Numbered from the stretch's first letter, positions 41,718 through 54,341 are shown. The stretch: DNA of 64,000 bases from Lepidonotus clava (GCA_936440205.1 OW387136.1:51792232-51856231); one strand, 5' to 3'. Numbers and translations are program-made. Notes: generated from the sequence alone by a model not told the origin.

Positions 41718-43952
41718 AACTAGTCAACTGAGTAGTGAGTGGGGGTTTTTATGAGTAAAGTGGAAACAAAGCTTGAGGCTTTGAGTTTGCCACTAACATC
41801 AACTCTCTTCATAAAACAATAGCCTACAGGAGATATCATACCTAAATCATTTCACTCTTTTTTCATTTGCAATGGTACTAGACTATCACAAGTTTCATAT
41901 CGAGTATATCAAAGAGACTCTGCCTGTGTCATTATACAGATATTGGCAATTGTCTCTCAATAGGCTATGTTCAATTTCAATCCCTTTTTCGCGACAAACG
42001 CTGATCTCCATGTCTAGACACTGAAATCACTCCATGCAAATGTTAATATATTTTACGATGGAACTTTCTGGATCTCCATTGACCTTAGCTGATTTCAAGA
42101 TATATAAAAGGCATAGAATGGGGATGTGGCACTATGTACCAATAGCTGTATTTGTGTTCACGTTTCCTGCAAGTCTGCAAATCAATGAAAACTGTTCTAT
42201 TTGCCAACTTCATGAATAGAATCTGTATTTTGCCAGGTTTTCAGAGATATGATGGCATTCATATTGAGTAATTTCTGAGTAGAGTTTTAAAAACGCTTTC
42301 AGTTTGGGTGAATCAGTTAAGAAAGAGATCATTTTTTATCCACAAGCAACATTAGGCGAGCTGTCCCAGAATCAAGCAGATGGGGACGCTTGCATTCCCA
42401 TGGCTACAGCTTCATGGCTCAAGTTTGATTTCCTATTGTATGGGCCTGAAGGCTGTATTCCACATGCAGAAAGTGTCTTAGCAATGTGCCGTCAATATAC
42501 ATTCACCAGTTTCAATATTTAATTGGCGCCACCACTGACAAAATTGACTAACATGTTGGTAAATTTTTCTGGCCGATTTTGTACAGGCTGCCAATATCGC
42601 ACTTTCAGCGACCAATATCACAATTTCAGCAGCTCATATCGCACTTTTAGTGGCCAAAATCGCGTTTGGAATGAACTAGAATCTTTTCTTTCAGTGTACC
42701 TTTTGCGAACCATATAGAATTTGCATAAGTGTGTTTTGTTTTTTGTTTAAGTGTGAAGATGGCCTTAGATTTCCCTTCTTAATTTCCTTTCTATCTGATG
42801 CAATAACCCAAATGGATTACCAGTCTTCTTAGATAATGATTTCCTATTGATAAGTCACAGAAGCAGGGAGGCAAAAAGTTTAATTATTTTGTCTGATGCT
42901 CTGTTCATGTTAGTGACAGAATGCCTCTGGGCATCACAGAAGAAATGACAATCATAGTAAGAGCTTCAGCAGTCTGAGTCTTACAATGAATGTAAAAACT
43001 AGGCTCTCGCTATCTGTATGTATGAGAACTTCTTCAGGTATCATCGAAAGAGATATATTATCGCGAAACAAATGATTGAGGTATCTTTTCGGTCTAGACA
43101 AGTGTATTTCCATATCCATTAACGCGGGACGGTGAGAGAAAAGACTCCATTCAGAGTGAGATGGGGTCGGTCTGTCTGGATGTATTGATTTATCTCGCAG
43201 CTGTGTTCGAAACAAAGAATCACATTCACAGGCGAGTCTCACGTTCGGCAGATGCAGCATTGAAACAATAGCGTTGATCCACATTGTCAAATCTATCTCA
43301 TGTTCATGTATTCATACTGTATATCGCTGAAAAGTGGAATAACTAACATTTCACTGAATTAATTCCATGATATAAAAAGGTGCTTCTAGTGGAGTATATT
43401 GATAGTCCCAACTTGTTAAAGTTTATACAGCACTTTTTGTTGATACAAACTTGAAATTGAAACTGTTTGTAACAGAATGAAAGCTTTTTGATTAATGCAC
43501 TTATTTTTGAAGGATGCACATAGTTCTCAAAAGTGAATTACACTCAAAATGTGGACAGGTATGTTCACAGTATCTAGATTAACAGATTCCCAATTGTGGA
43601 AGGGTATATTTGGAATCTGCACGAACATCATCCCACAGAACTTTTTTTATCTGAGAGATCTATAACACGGCTGATGGCGTGTTATATCCTTTAATGTACA
43701 TGAATCAACCTCAACCCACACCTTGCGCCTACAGAAACCCTTAATGTGTGTCTTTGATCAAGAAGGAGTCGAGCCAGGTTTGGTCATTACTGAAGGAATC
43801 GACTTCAGTGCTTGTATTTCCCATTAGTTTCTCCTCAGATAGAAATGATTAAGGCCCATATGAGGAGTTGGCCCAGTTGTAGGGCAGCGGTCCACTGATC
43901 CAAAGCTTCCCAGTTCACTGTTTGTTATCACTTCACAAGTGGTGGCATATAA
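41718..43952. other. No gene seen
   Basis: Over 2 kb without a recognisable gene. At 42447 the word 'aaggctgtattccacatgc' resembles a family-B end without a partner. A threefold word like 'caatatcgcactttcagc' recurs at 42590-42670. The frame at 42952-43290 (minus) is unrecognised. Confidence 0.45.
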
Positions 43953-44155
43953 CAGGGGCGAATCCAGGGGGGGCATCCAGGGGGTCCTGACACCATACCC
44001 CCCCCCCCTCCCCTCCCCTGTAGGTGGGGACTCAAATTTGTCAAAGAGAACAAAAATGTCGCATGCGTGTGTGTGAATGCACATCGTTTTGGTACTTACC
44101 CTATATGTGGAACCCCCCCCCCCCCCTTTTCAAAATCCTGTATCCATCCCCGGTA
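43953..44155. mobile_element. hAT-like miniature element with homopolymer tracts
   Basis: Left end CAGGGGCGAATCCAGG and right end 'aatcctgtatccatccccg' form imperfect inverted repeats of the hAT type. C runs lie at about 44000 and 44113-44126. About 200 bp and related by its ends to 34208-34633. Confidence 0.5.
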
Positions 44156-45289
44156 TAACTATGTGTTCAATGATACCTACATATTTACAGGGGTAGCTCA
44201 TGATATGGCTGAAGCTGTGGATTTGTCATTATCAAACACTGTCTTGCTTGTCTTTTAGGGCACGGGACAACCATTTATGTCTCTTCAGTAAGGCCAGTCC
44301 CCAGGTGAACTACAACAAATATGCTATCAGTGGTGGGGAGAAATTTTGTATACATTTATGTACAAACATTTTATTGCATCAAATTTGTCCTTACAAATTT
44401 GACTGTTCTGGGTTAACTATACTGTGAATACATCTCTGAATGATACAATCAACAGATGGGAGTATTTGCTTTCAAATATCATTAGATCTTTAGTATGATA
44501 AAATCTGTTGGGAAGTAACACTAATGAGACTGAATTAAGGAGCTCCATATATATGCAGGTGTCCCCAGAGGGCCTAAATCAATAAAAAAAAATGTTACAG
44601 AAAGTGTCAGTGCATGGCATGATTTAATTTCATGCCAAATGTAGCCTTTCTGTAAATGTATCACGCAACTTTACGTGCTGGCAATATTCCATCGGGCTAT
44701 ACACTGCGGTGCTTCAATTTACAACGTGACCCAACGAGAAGAAATCTAAGAGTTGGCTTGCCAAAAGACCTCCTGGTCTACTTTCCCCTGTTCCTGTTAT
44801 GACTAGGGAGTTTGATTTCATTATGGCACTACCCTGCAGACAGGAGTTGGCTTGCAGGTGGTAATCGGCTTCAATAATGTGGCCTGACCGCCGTATATTT
44901 TATTTCTGACCTTGTTGGCAAAGGTATGCAATAAGTTAGAAGGTACACTTGATTCTGATTTGTTTAGTCTATGGCTTTGGACAATATTGATCACTTTAAA
45001 AGGAAATCAGGTACATACCTTGAATTTAAGGTGCTTTCCATACCTGTGAACAGCATGTGGTGTGGTAGCAGATATCCCATATGTTGAATCTGCTGTATTG
45101 AAAAAGAACTTTGTCATCAGAAGACTCACATATTAAAAGATATCAGGTGACACATCAAAATAAGCTTCAATTTACAATTGCTTTTAAGAGGCAACCAACC
45201 GCCTCCAGCAAATGTGTTTTTGAATTGAGGAGATGCAATTGGAGACATTTTGCGTGCCCTCAAAGTAAAAAATATCAGCACTCATAAAC
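44156..45289. other. No gene seen
   Basis: Non-coding by my reading, with no repeat ends noticed. Confidence 0.5.
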
Positions 45290-45553
45290 TTAAGCCCCAT
45301 ATCCACTAACCGATTTAGCTAGTGATGGGCGACTGGGGGAAGGGCAGAAGTTGTCACCGGGCAATTGTAATATTAAGCAAGTTGGCAATTCTGTGGGCAA
45401 TTTTAGAGCGATCCTGTTCCCCATCCCTGGTCAGCCAGAATGCACAACATACCCACTGGAGTCACCGGCAAGCCTGAGTTGCCAGGTGACTTTACCAGCA
45501 ATTCTCCAAATTGCCCGTCGCAACTAAATTTGCTTAGTGGGTATGGCCCTTTA
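45290..45553. mobile_element. Harbinger-like miniature element, family D copy 2
   Basis: TTA at both edges, left end 'agccccatatccactaa', right end 'ttagtgggtatggccct'. An inner inverted pair such as 'gggcaattg' / 'caaattgcccg' is present. About 264 bp, non-coding. Confidence 0.7.
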
Positions 45554-46662
45554 GATCATGTTGTGGGCGTTTGTGACAAACCCTGGGATGGACAGATTTA
45601 GTTCTGATTAAACATGTATGAGTAGAAGTTTACATTTTTAATAACGCACACAAAACCAATATATAAACCTGACCTTGGAAAATATCAGAGCTTCATTCTA
45701 AGTATCATTATGAGAGCCTCTGACTCTGCAATGAATGGATGATGGCTCGTAGCTTCAAGGACAGTAAACTGAAGTGCTTTTTTAGGGGTTTTTAAAACTA
45801 TTAATGTGTTTAAGGGGAATCCCCTAATTTGACGTCATGAGGAAATTAATTGGGAATCCACAGCTTTCAATTAAAGGGTATTACACACTCCATATTGAAT
45901 AGAAAGGAACGTTAGCTGTTATATTAAATATCAATATTAGGCACATACACACTCTTATCTTTTACCAACCTAAATTCATTCTATTACCGGAGATTCCCAA
46001 GTTCCTTTGAAAGAGATTTCCCTTGATTATGACAGAACTAAAGCCTAGAAATAAAATCCAAAAAAATCCCAAATTCTATTTCCTTTCTGATCCATTAGTA
46101 CTAAAAATAATAGCAATTATCTCTTTTGCACTATTTCTAAAATACCAAAGGAAAGTTAATTGAATAAAAAGTAGGCTCTTGGAAAATTATATGCATGGCA
46201 CCCATTAATGTAGGATTCTCTCTTGCTTCCCATTTTAGGTGAATATCAACCACACATAATGACCCTTTGCAAATAAATGCATGTTTAATGAGCCAAACTC
46301 TACTGTACTGTTTTTGCAAAAACCAAAGCTCATATCACTGTAAAAAGACTCTTTCAGAAGCCATTGGTTACTGTCAGGTGCTAATGGGATATTACAGCAT
46401 TACAGCAGTCAACGACAGTCATCGATATTTAAAAAAACACTATAGCACGCCTTCACTCCCCTTTTATGGCTTTGCGCATCTGTGAATTGAAACCGTAAAC
46501 TTTTTTTCACACTCTTTTAATGATGAGTATGCAATTGGTTTTTCACCCTTCTCCCTCCCCTTAACCAGTTAACAGTATATCAGGAGACACAAGTCACTCC
46601 GACGAAAATCAACTTGGAGAAATAAATCTTCAATGGTCTAGACATCTGAGGGAATTTGATGT
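45554..46662. other. No gene seen
   Basis: AT-rich non-coding stretch with only short frames. Confidence 0.5.
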
Positions 46663-46955
46663 ATTTTAAGGACCTGCAGGCTAATTTTGACTGATTTTGT
46701 CGACAAAATCCATGCACAAACTATAGAAAATAAACAAATAAATTCCTATAAATCCATCCACAATGAATGACTTTGCAAACTCAGAAAATGTTAATGTACA
46801 TAGATAGTAATTTAAAAATAATGAAACAATTCACTAAATTCTCTATACTAAAGCCTCGAGTGTCGTCGTCATATTACCTACCATACATTCTGTTTTAGGC
46901 TAACCTGCAGGTTCAACTCACAAAGCTTGCTATCTGTGGTTGGGAGAATTGATAA
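46663..46955 (+). repeat. Dispersed repeat family A copy
   Basis: Starts 'ttttaaggacctgcaggc' and ends 'gctatctgtggttggga', matching both halves of the copies at 2110-2450 and 4425-5015. A further diverged piece ('tctacaatgaataaatttt') lies at 48330-48420. Confidence 0.6.
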
Positions 46956-47179
46956 CTGATTTTAAAAAGACACATAAAGAAAAACTCTCAGGTATTTGGA
47001 TAAGGATAAGAATATTTCATATTCATTTGTTATTGTTTTTTCCATTTACTGAACAAGTTTTAATAGTAAACAAGAAGTTTTCTTATCATACCACAGGAGT
47101 TTAGAGTTATGTGTACTCTTGTATACCTTGCAGCAGTCTTATTGAATCACAAGTACACAATATGGAAATTCTTATATTT

Positions 47180-47540
47180 ACCTTGGTGTATAGCCATTGC
47201 TTAGAGGGCGCTTGCCAGGGGTCTCGTTGGGTTTGCCCACCTGAATGCTGTTTTGATCTGTGAGCCATTCTTGGCAAACAGTTGCAGTCAAGTCACATCA
47301 CAGGCGGCGTCAGATGGCACGTCGGTCAAACTCATTACGACAAGCCATTGCCGCTTGGCAGAAAGCAGCGTATGTGAGCAGTTTAGAAAAAGCCATTTAG
47401 CTGGTTACAAGAAGTCAGGAGAAGGCTCGTAAGCTCGGGCAAGAAGCAAACCGAGAGATTGCTTGGAAATTGATGGTAGCCGGCGCTTTGGGGTTTGTAG
47501 ACTCTCGGGTGGAGTCAGGTGGGGTCACTTAAGCATTGTG
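47180..47540 (+). pseudogene. GC-rich coding-like block, unidentified, looks broken
   Basis: A GC-richer island in AT-rich DNA. From the ATG at 47314 it reads MARRSNSLRQAIAAWQKAAY and later a helical, Lys/Arg/Glu-rich stretch (SQEKARKLGQEANREIAW). Composition and residue pattern look protein-derived, but it is not continuous and I do not recognise it. A partial CTCF-like word (TTAGAGGGCGCT) lies at 47201. It could be a relic of a gene or of a mobile element. Confidence 0.3.
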
Positions 47541-47761
47541 TAGGCCTGTGTTTCATTTTTTTTACCAGAAGCTCAGTTTATTGCATCTAAACCACTTTTT
47601 TCACATTAAACAGACTGTTGCTAATTGCAGACTTATTTCTTATTGATAGTAGTTTTATCTAAAAGCAGAAGTTTGATTTTCAATTTGAAAGTGCCAAATC
47701 CGCATCTGATAGTGCAAAAAGATGAGCATTGTGGTCATTGCAGACAACTGACACATGTCAG

Positions 47762-48000
47762 TTAAGGGCCATACCCACTAGGCGATTTTACCATCGCCCA
47801 GCGACAGCACAGTCATCAAATTACCTCCAAATACCAAGCAAAATCACTGGGCGATCACAATTGACGTGTGTGGTTATGGTATGCATTTGGGGCGACAGGC
47901 GATGGACGACTGGATTGCTGGGAAAATCGTTGGGTGGTGCTGACAGCAATTATCCCAGTTGTCTGTCGCCCTTCAACAGCCTAGTGAGTATGGGGCTTTA
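47762..48000. mobile_element. Harbinger-like miniature element, family D copy 3
   Basis: TTA at both edges, left end 'agggccatacccactagg', right end 'cctagtgagtatggggct'. The interior has inverted 'gggcgat'/'atcgcc'-type words. About 239 bp. Confidence 0.75.
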
Positions 48001-48442
48001 ATATCAGTCCAGCTTATGAAGGTTGGTACAAAAAACATCCCATTAGGAAAGGCAAAAAGTTCTCTGCTTACTGTTTTGCACTCGACAAACCTCTAACTAT
48101 GCTCCATCTTACATTATTAGGGACGCGATGTATGGCAACTGTAGCCCCCTTTTTGTGTGTTCACCACCTCATTTACAGCCACCACTGTATCCGATAGAAG
48201 CCTTAAGGCTGGCAGTGCACAGTCAAACATCACAGTTCAAAGTGTTGGGACTTTGGTCAAACAAATGTCCAATATACCATCCAGAAGATATTGTAGCACC
48301 TACTGCTGACTGTAGCAAGCATTGTTATATACCTATCTACAATGAATAAATTTTCAAACCACTTAGAAAAGTTCATTATCATATTAAATAACAAATTGAA
48401 ATAAGAATTTCTAAATTGAAACCCTATGATTTGTCAACATAT

Positions 48443-48687
48443 CAGAGATGCCATTTTTCCTACTTTTGAAAGGTTTCCTACTGTTTAGTGACTTTGGATC
48501 ACACAATCGTTTTTTCCTAGCTTAGTTTCTTTCAGGGTATTCTTGTTTCAGTTTTGAGCTATTTAGATACAAATGGTAAAGTCTCTATTTCTGGAGTTTA
48601 TTTCCCTCCAAGCTGCTTATGGAAAAAAGTAGGAAAAAATTTGCCTACTTTCCCCTACTTTTTCATCAGTAGGCAGTGACATCTCTG
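48443..48687. mobile_element. hAT-like miniature element with CAGAGATG ends
   Basis: The ends CAGAGATG and CATCTCTG are exact inverted repeats, continuing as 'ccatttttcctacttt' and the reverse of 'actttttcatcagtagg'. Several 'cctactttt' words lie inside. About 245 bp. CAGAGATGTC-type ends are common in hAT miniature elements. No exact 8-bp target duplication is evident. Confidence 0.55.
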
Positions 48688-48689
48688 CA

Positions 48690-49538
48690 TATTACACAGC
48701 ATGTGTACTGATCTAGGCTAGTCTGCTGTTGAATGTTTCAGATTTGTTCATTTACCCTGGCTTACATCCCAATGCAAAAGTATATGTCATTAAAACTTTT
48801 TCTGTCTTTCTATTTCCAGGTGAGTCACCTTAACTGAAGGCTATGGAGCAGAACCTGAATAGGTATGCCAAATCAACACTTCTGCAGCATTTCGTTGTGT
48901 AATCGTTTATTGAAATGTAACTGTCAGCCCCCCCAACTGGGAATTCAAAGCAACCGCTGGGAGGTAATATGTAACGTGTGACTCGTGTTACAGTTCTTGA
49001 CACTTAGGGACAGTAGGGGGCCTTTCTGATATAACCTAATGAACCTGCTTACGGAAGTGCATAGCCTGGTATGAATGTATGCAGATGGAGTCGGTGCGGT
49101 TTTGTATTATCCCTAAAACTAACACAGGGAGAATATTGAAATCTGCTTGGGTTTGAATACATAGCCTACTTACACAGCAAGCATTATAAACAAGCTAATA
49201 ATCAGGAATGTCAGTTTTCAGATTTTTGTCTGATTTTAGATTTTTAGAAAAACAGTAAAACCATGGTTACAGTGTATTTAAACTACTACAAAATAATAGT
49301 GAAGTAGCAGTCGGACATGAAGTAGTCAGTAATGTCACGCAGTAAAGCACTTGTCAAGTTCTAAGAAGTTGTTTAAACTGCCTAATATATTTTAGACTGG
49401 AAAGGAGTGAATAAATAGTGCCTTCTGATTGGTTTATACTAATATGAATTTAACTTTACTGCAACCTTGCTATCTCTCTCTCTCCAAGTACAGACTTTTA
49501 TTTTTTTTCATTTTTTTAAGCCAACCCTGACTTATATT
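48690..49538. other. No gene seen
   Basis: AT-rich non-coding stretch. Confidence 0.5.
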
Positions 49539-49548
49539 CCTGAATATT

Positions 49549-50393
49549 GGTGACAGGTCTTTTGCCCCCTGGGCTTTTGCCCCCCAGGTCTTTTGCTCCC
49601 CCATATTATGGTTTGAGGTTCTGTTGAACTTTAATTTTGTTGAGTCTGGTTCGAGAAAGGATCAGTAAATTCCAATCATAATTCTAAGACAAATTTGAAC
49701 CTTTTTCATTTTTTATTTGGGCTGCCTTGTGAGCAGTTATGATGCCCCTGAGCTCCAGGCCTGCCAAGTGTACTGTATTTGCCGGTTTTCCAATCAAAAA
49801 AACAACTTTTAAACCCCACTTAAAAATATAGATAAAGGACATACTTTTGGCAAATCTATAAAATCACAATAAATTGATAGGCCTACAATATCTTTAAATC
49901 TCCCACCAGCGGAGACAGGAATTTTGGAAAGGGAGTGGACACGGTATTGGAATATTTTTTGCTATATGACTTTTTGGCCGAATACTCCATTAACAAAACT
50001 GCAAAAATTTTGAGTTCATGTATGTGAAATGGTTTATGATGCATGATGATACAAAATGCACCCCTTTATTTATGTATTTATTCAATTATTCATAAATAAA
50101 TTTTCTATATTTGTGTATCTAAATTTCTGTCTTTTGTTAATTTGTTCCTAATGAACTTGTTGATATCAGGTGCCACCTAAATTTACAACAACACTACCAA
50201 AATATATAATGTAGCCTAGGCTTATTTGGCTTAAGTTTTTACATTAATCTGGGGGGCAAAAGTCCAGGGGGCAAAAGTCCTATGGGGCAAAAGTCCAGGG
50301 GGCAAAAGACCGGGGGACAAAAGTCCTGGGGGGCAAATGACCGGGGGGCAAAAGTCCTGGGGGCAAAGGTCCGGGGGGCAAAAGACCTAGAAC
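49549..50393. mobile_element. Foldback-like element with tandem-repeat arms
   Basis: CCTGAATATT at 49539-49548 and 50394-50403 is a 10-bp flanking direct repeat. Inside, the left arm (about 49554-49605) has three units like AGGTCTTTTGCCCCC. The right arm (about 50251-50388) has eight or so units of the reverse complement, GGGGGCAAAAGTCC. The middle is about 650 bp of AT-rich non-coding DNA. Variable tandem arrays as inverted ends are the hallmark of Foldback elements. Minus-strand Phe-Ala-Pro repeats read through the right arm are an artefact of the array. Confidence 0.75.
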
Positions 50394-50403
50394 CCTGAAT
50401 ATT

Positions 50404-50911
50404 ACATGCAGTTGGCTTTGTAGTAAGCAAAGTTTAAACATGCCTGCTTCTGACAGCTCCCAATGATTGTAGTATAATGATAGGAACAGCAGTGACATCT
50501 GTGATTAAGCCATCAGGTGGGGTAATAACAGCATCTGAATAGATTGGACAACCTTTTCAGGCAGTCATGGCAAATCAAATGATTGGGATCAGCCAATTCA
50601 CTACAAAGAAAATGGTCATTAACTTTGAATTGGGAACATTTGGAAGCCAAACAACTCTTCCATCTAATAATTTGAAGCTGTAGAAATATGTTTACGGTAG
50701 AGAACTGACATGTGTCAAGTTTATCTGATTAATAAATTCATACGCGGCCTGCCACCTCTCATCTTGGGGCTTCGGCTGGGATTGAGACCGGGGTGGCCGA
50801 GGCTTTCGGAGCCAAAATGGACATGGGGACATGATTAATGATGCACAAACAACCTGTCCAACATGCCGCCCTTCAGGTTTCGGTGTAGTGCATATTTGAT
50901 GTGCCTGACCG
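50404..50911. other. No gene seen
   Basis: Non-coding. GC content rises towards 50740-50930, where the CTCF-like motif lies. Confidence 0.5.
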
Positions 50912-50926
50912 ACCGCCCCCTGCTGG
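50912..50926 (-). promoter_or_regulatory. CTCF-type motif, perfect fit
   Basis: On the minus strand CCAGCAGGGGGCGGT fits all 15 positions of the consensus CCASYAGRKGGCRSY. It lies in a short GC-rich island. CTCF is conserved in bilaterians. Occupancy is inferred. Confidence 0.55.
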
Positions 50927-51126
50927 CTCTGGATCTTTACTATGCTGCTTCTTATCATACACCTCTCCCTGTTGTCACTTGGATTCTATATATCTATGTC
51001 AATAAGCCCATCCAAGTTTCCACCAACACTAACATTTACTGTGAAATATTTTCAAAATTGCCCCCATGCTTATTCCCTGAAGACAGTCATATAATCCAAA
51101 ATTAACCAAAGCAATTTGAGTGACAG

Positions 51127-51462
51127 ATTGCTCCTAAATTTAGAAAATGCAGCTTTTTATTTTGGCAATTTCCCCATAGGAACCAATGTTAAAGCCTGTT
51201 AGCCTAGGCTATGATGTCCAACCCTATCATGCCCTGAAATATAGCAATTTGATTGGCTGTCAAAACTACAAATCTGTCAACCGATGAAATTTAAGAAATC
51301 ATAATGGTAAAGTAGTCCTTGAGGTTATACAAAAACATTATTCTTGCTTAATTCAGTCAATCCAACTCTTGGAAACAAGTATGACGTAAACACTAATTTT
51401 GTCCAACCCTTGTCCAACCCTAGCACATGTCCAGTGTGGGATGGGCTTACTGTTTGCAGGGC
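51127..51462 (+). repeat. Dispersed repeat family F, copy 2
   Basis: Aligns by eye with 1521-1840 over its whole length in the same orientation ('ccaatgttaaagcctgtt', 'ttgattggctg', 'tttgtccaacccttgt'). It carries a small duplication of 'ttgtccaaccc' at its right side. Confidence 0.6.
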
Positions 51463-52352
51463 TGACCAGAGAAGACTAGTCACTCTTTAATAGAAAAGCA
51501 TAGGGTCGAGAAAATCTTAGACTTTTTTGCATGAAAACCATAAGAGATATGACAATTTTATTTCCAATTACACCTTATCAAGTTCCCACAAACCTTTACT
51601 TCCTTCCGACACAAATAAGTTTGAGTGTATGATTAAATTTGGAAATCATAATCTATAAAAGCTGAAAATATTAGGACTCCCATTTTCAAATATTTCTGTT
51701 ATTAGAAGCAATGGTCTCAAGATTTTATCTCTATTTCATTTCTGAAACCTTCACACCTTTCGGACCAGTAGCTCATCTCGATAGCAGATAGATACAAACA
51801 ACTGAGGGGAGCTGGGAAGACTGGAACACGTCCAAAACAAAGGGATTGTTGATAAATCTAATGAAAGCTCCCACTTTATTTATTCAATATTTGTACATGT
51901 ATGTAAGACCAATATGAGTTTTCATCCAGTAATGAAACTAACCTAATCAGTGATTTTTATTTTCTAGCATTGTTGTTGGGTGCAGTTTAAATGCTTTTAA
52001 CAGGGGTAGTTAAAACGCTTTTAGGGGCTGTGCATTAATTGCATATATGCATTCCACATGCTCTCCAGCCCCGCTACCCCATTCCCCTTTTAGACTGTAT
52101 TATGCATTAGAAGCGTGTCAAACCCCTTAACCCTCCCCTCAATCTGCCTTTGTGAGTGCAAATTTAATGGATGGCCCCATATATCAAATTTAATACACTG
52201 CCAACAGTTTTTAAACAGTCTGGAATGTTGTTTTTGTCACTTAAGAGTGGGAAAACCACAGCCACAGGAATGCCCATACTCAAAGTAGGCATTACATTCA
52301 GCATGAAGCATTAGGCCTTTACTAATAGAAATAAATTGTGGCTTTAATGGTT
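51463..52352. other. No gene seen
   Basis: Non-coding. A family-E-like end word ('ttaatggatggcccc') lies near 52170 without a clear partner. Confidence 0.45.
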
Positions 52353-52523
52353 GGGGGCCTTCCATAAGTACATACACATCTAGGTGGGGAGGGGTGATTC
52401 GAGATTTGTGAAAATGTGCATACATTCTGCTACATATTCAATGCAAATTTTTGCCTGAGGAGGTGGGAAGGGAGGAGGTCTGGGATTGTTAAAAATGTGC
52501 ACACATACAAATGGAAGGCCCCT
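52353..52523. mobile_element. Miniature inverted-repeat element, family E copy 3
   Basis: Left end 'ggggccttccataagtac' and right end 'acaaatggaaggcccc' are inverted. The interior has two diverged units ('gaggggtgattcgagatttg' and 'gggaggaggtctgggattg'). About 171 bp. Confidence 0.6.
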
Positions 52524-53059
52524 TGTAGGCCATTCAAGAGTGGTTAGGGTTTCCACTTTACATATAGGGGCTTTCTACCCATACAGCTCTTAACCCAAAG
52601 GCTTACCCCAGGAGCGGGGAAGGGATATACATAATTGACCGCTTACTCTCAGTATTCTATCAGTGTTGTCGGAATCTATGTACCGACCAATGTGAATCTG
52701 TGTACTGGCCAATGTTATGTACTCAGGTATTTCGATTGAACTGCCTCGACAACTTTCAGAGTTGTTCTTTTATTTCGTAAACATTTGATGTTACCTGCCA
52801 AGGAGATTCTAGAAGCAGAATCCTTAATTACGTATTCTATTTAGACTCGTCTTACAGGTTGTCCGAAGCTACATTTCAGAATGAATACCAAGACAAAGGA
52901 ATTATCAATGTCATAACTCAGATAAAATACAATTCCCATTAGGGATCTGAGGGTAGAACCATCTAGCTACATAATCAACTGTTATTGTTACAGATGAGAC
53001 TCTGTACATTAGAAGTCAACATCAGCTAATTACATCATCATCGAATAGCAAAATACCTG

Positions 53060-53410
53060 TCAATACTTACCCAAGCAAGAATAGGACGTTATTATAACAT
53101 TCTCTTTAGTTCTGCATTGGCTCTTGTTATGTTATTTTGATAGCACCCAAAAACATCTTTAGAACCTAACATTGCGACTGCACACTCTGACATTATTGTG
53201 ACTTTCTTGTAATGTTCTTTCACATCATAATAACGTTATTATGACATTCTTTATTTGTAAGGACTCAATGTCACTAAAATATAATGTTATTAAAACATTC
53301 TTTTTTAGTAAGTCTCGAATTAACCTAAAATAACATAACTGTCACATGAAAATTGAGCAGGTTACAGACTAACCAAAAAAGTACAGTCGCAGAACGTGCT
53401 TGTTATGTCG
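53060..53410. repeat. Dispersed repeat family G, copy 2
   Basis: Contains 'acgttattataacattct', 'taatgttctttcac' and 'taacgttattatgacattc', related to 6745-7010 in the opposite sense. The ends are not sharp. Confidence 0.4.
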
Positions 53411-54156
53411 CTGCTTGCCTGGATAGTAACTAAGCTCCTCCTTACTGTTAATCTGATAATGCACCAAAGTCCTAACCTTATATGGCCATGAAACAGCTTT
53501 ATCTAGTTTAAATTGTGTATGCTTTCAGCTTTTTTCTACTGCTGGCACATGCTTGGTAAAAAGCCATCAATATTTGCTGACCAGACTGGTGCCACAGCAT
53601 CTATTTGAGCACAGATAGGCAGCTGAGGGACAAATATTAGATTTAAAAGATTCAGGTGTCTTCAAATATTCAGCTTTTTCATCATGCTTTTTATAATTTC
53701 ACATAAGAAAATCAACGTTGCCATTAACTACGAATCTGTCCACTCTAAACAATGCCATATTTTTGGGCAGGCTAGGAGTAAGATGTAGCGTCATGTAATG
53801 ATATTGCATAATTCCGGAGCAAAATCAGAGATGTAATTGGAAATGTTTGCGACAAACTTCGTGTTTCTGCAGGGAATTACCTCCCAGAGCAGATGATTAA
53901 TGGTCTGTATGGCTATGTGCAGCCCAGATTACTGCTGGCAAAGTCTATATACATATATATAGATATTAAGATTGGATAGTGTGCCTTTGGGCCTACAATA
54001 CAATTTCTCAGCTGGTCGGTTGATCAAAACAGTCACCCATATACTATTGGGCTGATCATCATTAGTTATTTTTGGGAACTGCTGCCTCAGTTGGTAACAT
54101 ATAAACAATCAGGTCAACTTTAATGGTCAGGCAAATCTTCCTCTAGCTCTCCATTC
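53411..54156. other. No gene seen
   Basis: AT-rich non-coding stretch. Confidence 0.5.
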
Positions 54157-54341
54157 TTAAAGGGGCCATCTTGTCCATGCAGGGTAACATACGCCGACAT
54201 AAGCCTAATGACATGACACCTGGTGACGTGTTTTGCACTGTTAGAACGTAATCCGGTCATGTTATTGGTCACGTCACAAAGTTGGCGCCAGCGTACGTGA
54301 GTAACAAATTACAGCTCCGCCACGGACGAGAACCTTCTTTG
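54157..54341. mobile_element. Miniature inverted-repeat element, family C copy 2
   Basis: Starts 'ttaaaggggccatcttgtcc' and ends near 'ggacgagaacc'. The interior shares 'ggtgacgtgttttgcactg' and 'ttattggtcacgtca' with 37922-38124. Confidence 0.65.

Noticed and set aside
50239-50430. Phe-Ala-Pro repeat protein
   Set aside because: Translation of the tandem units in the right arm of the foldback element.
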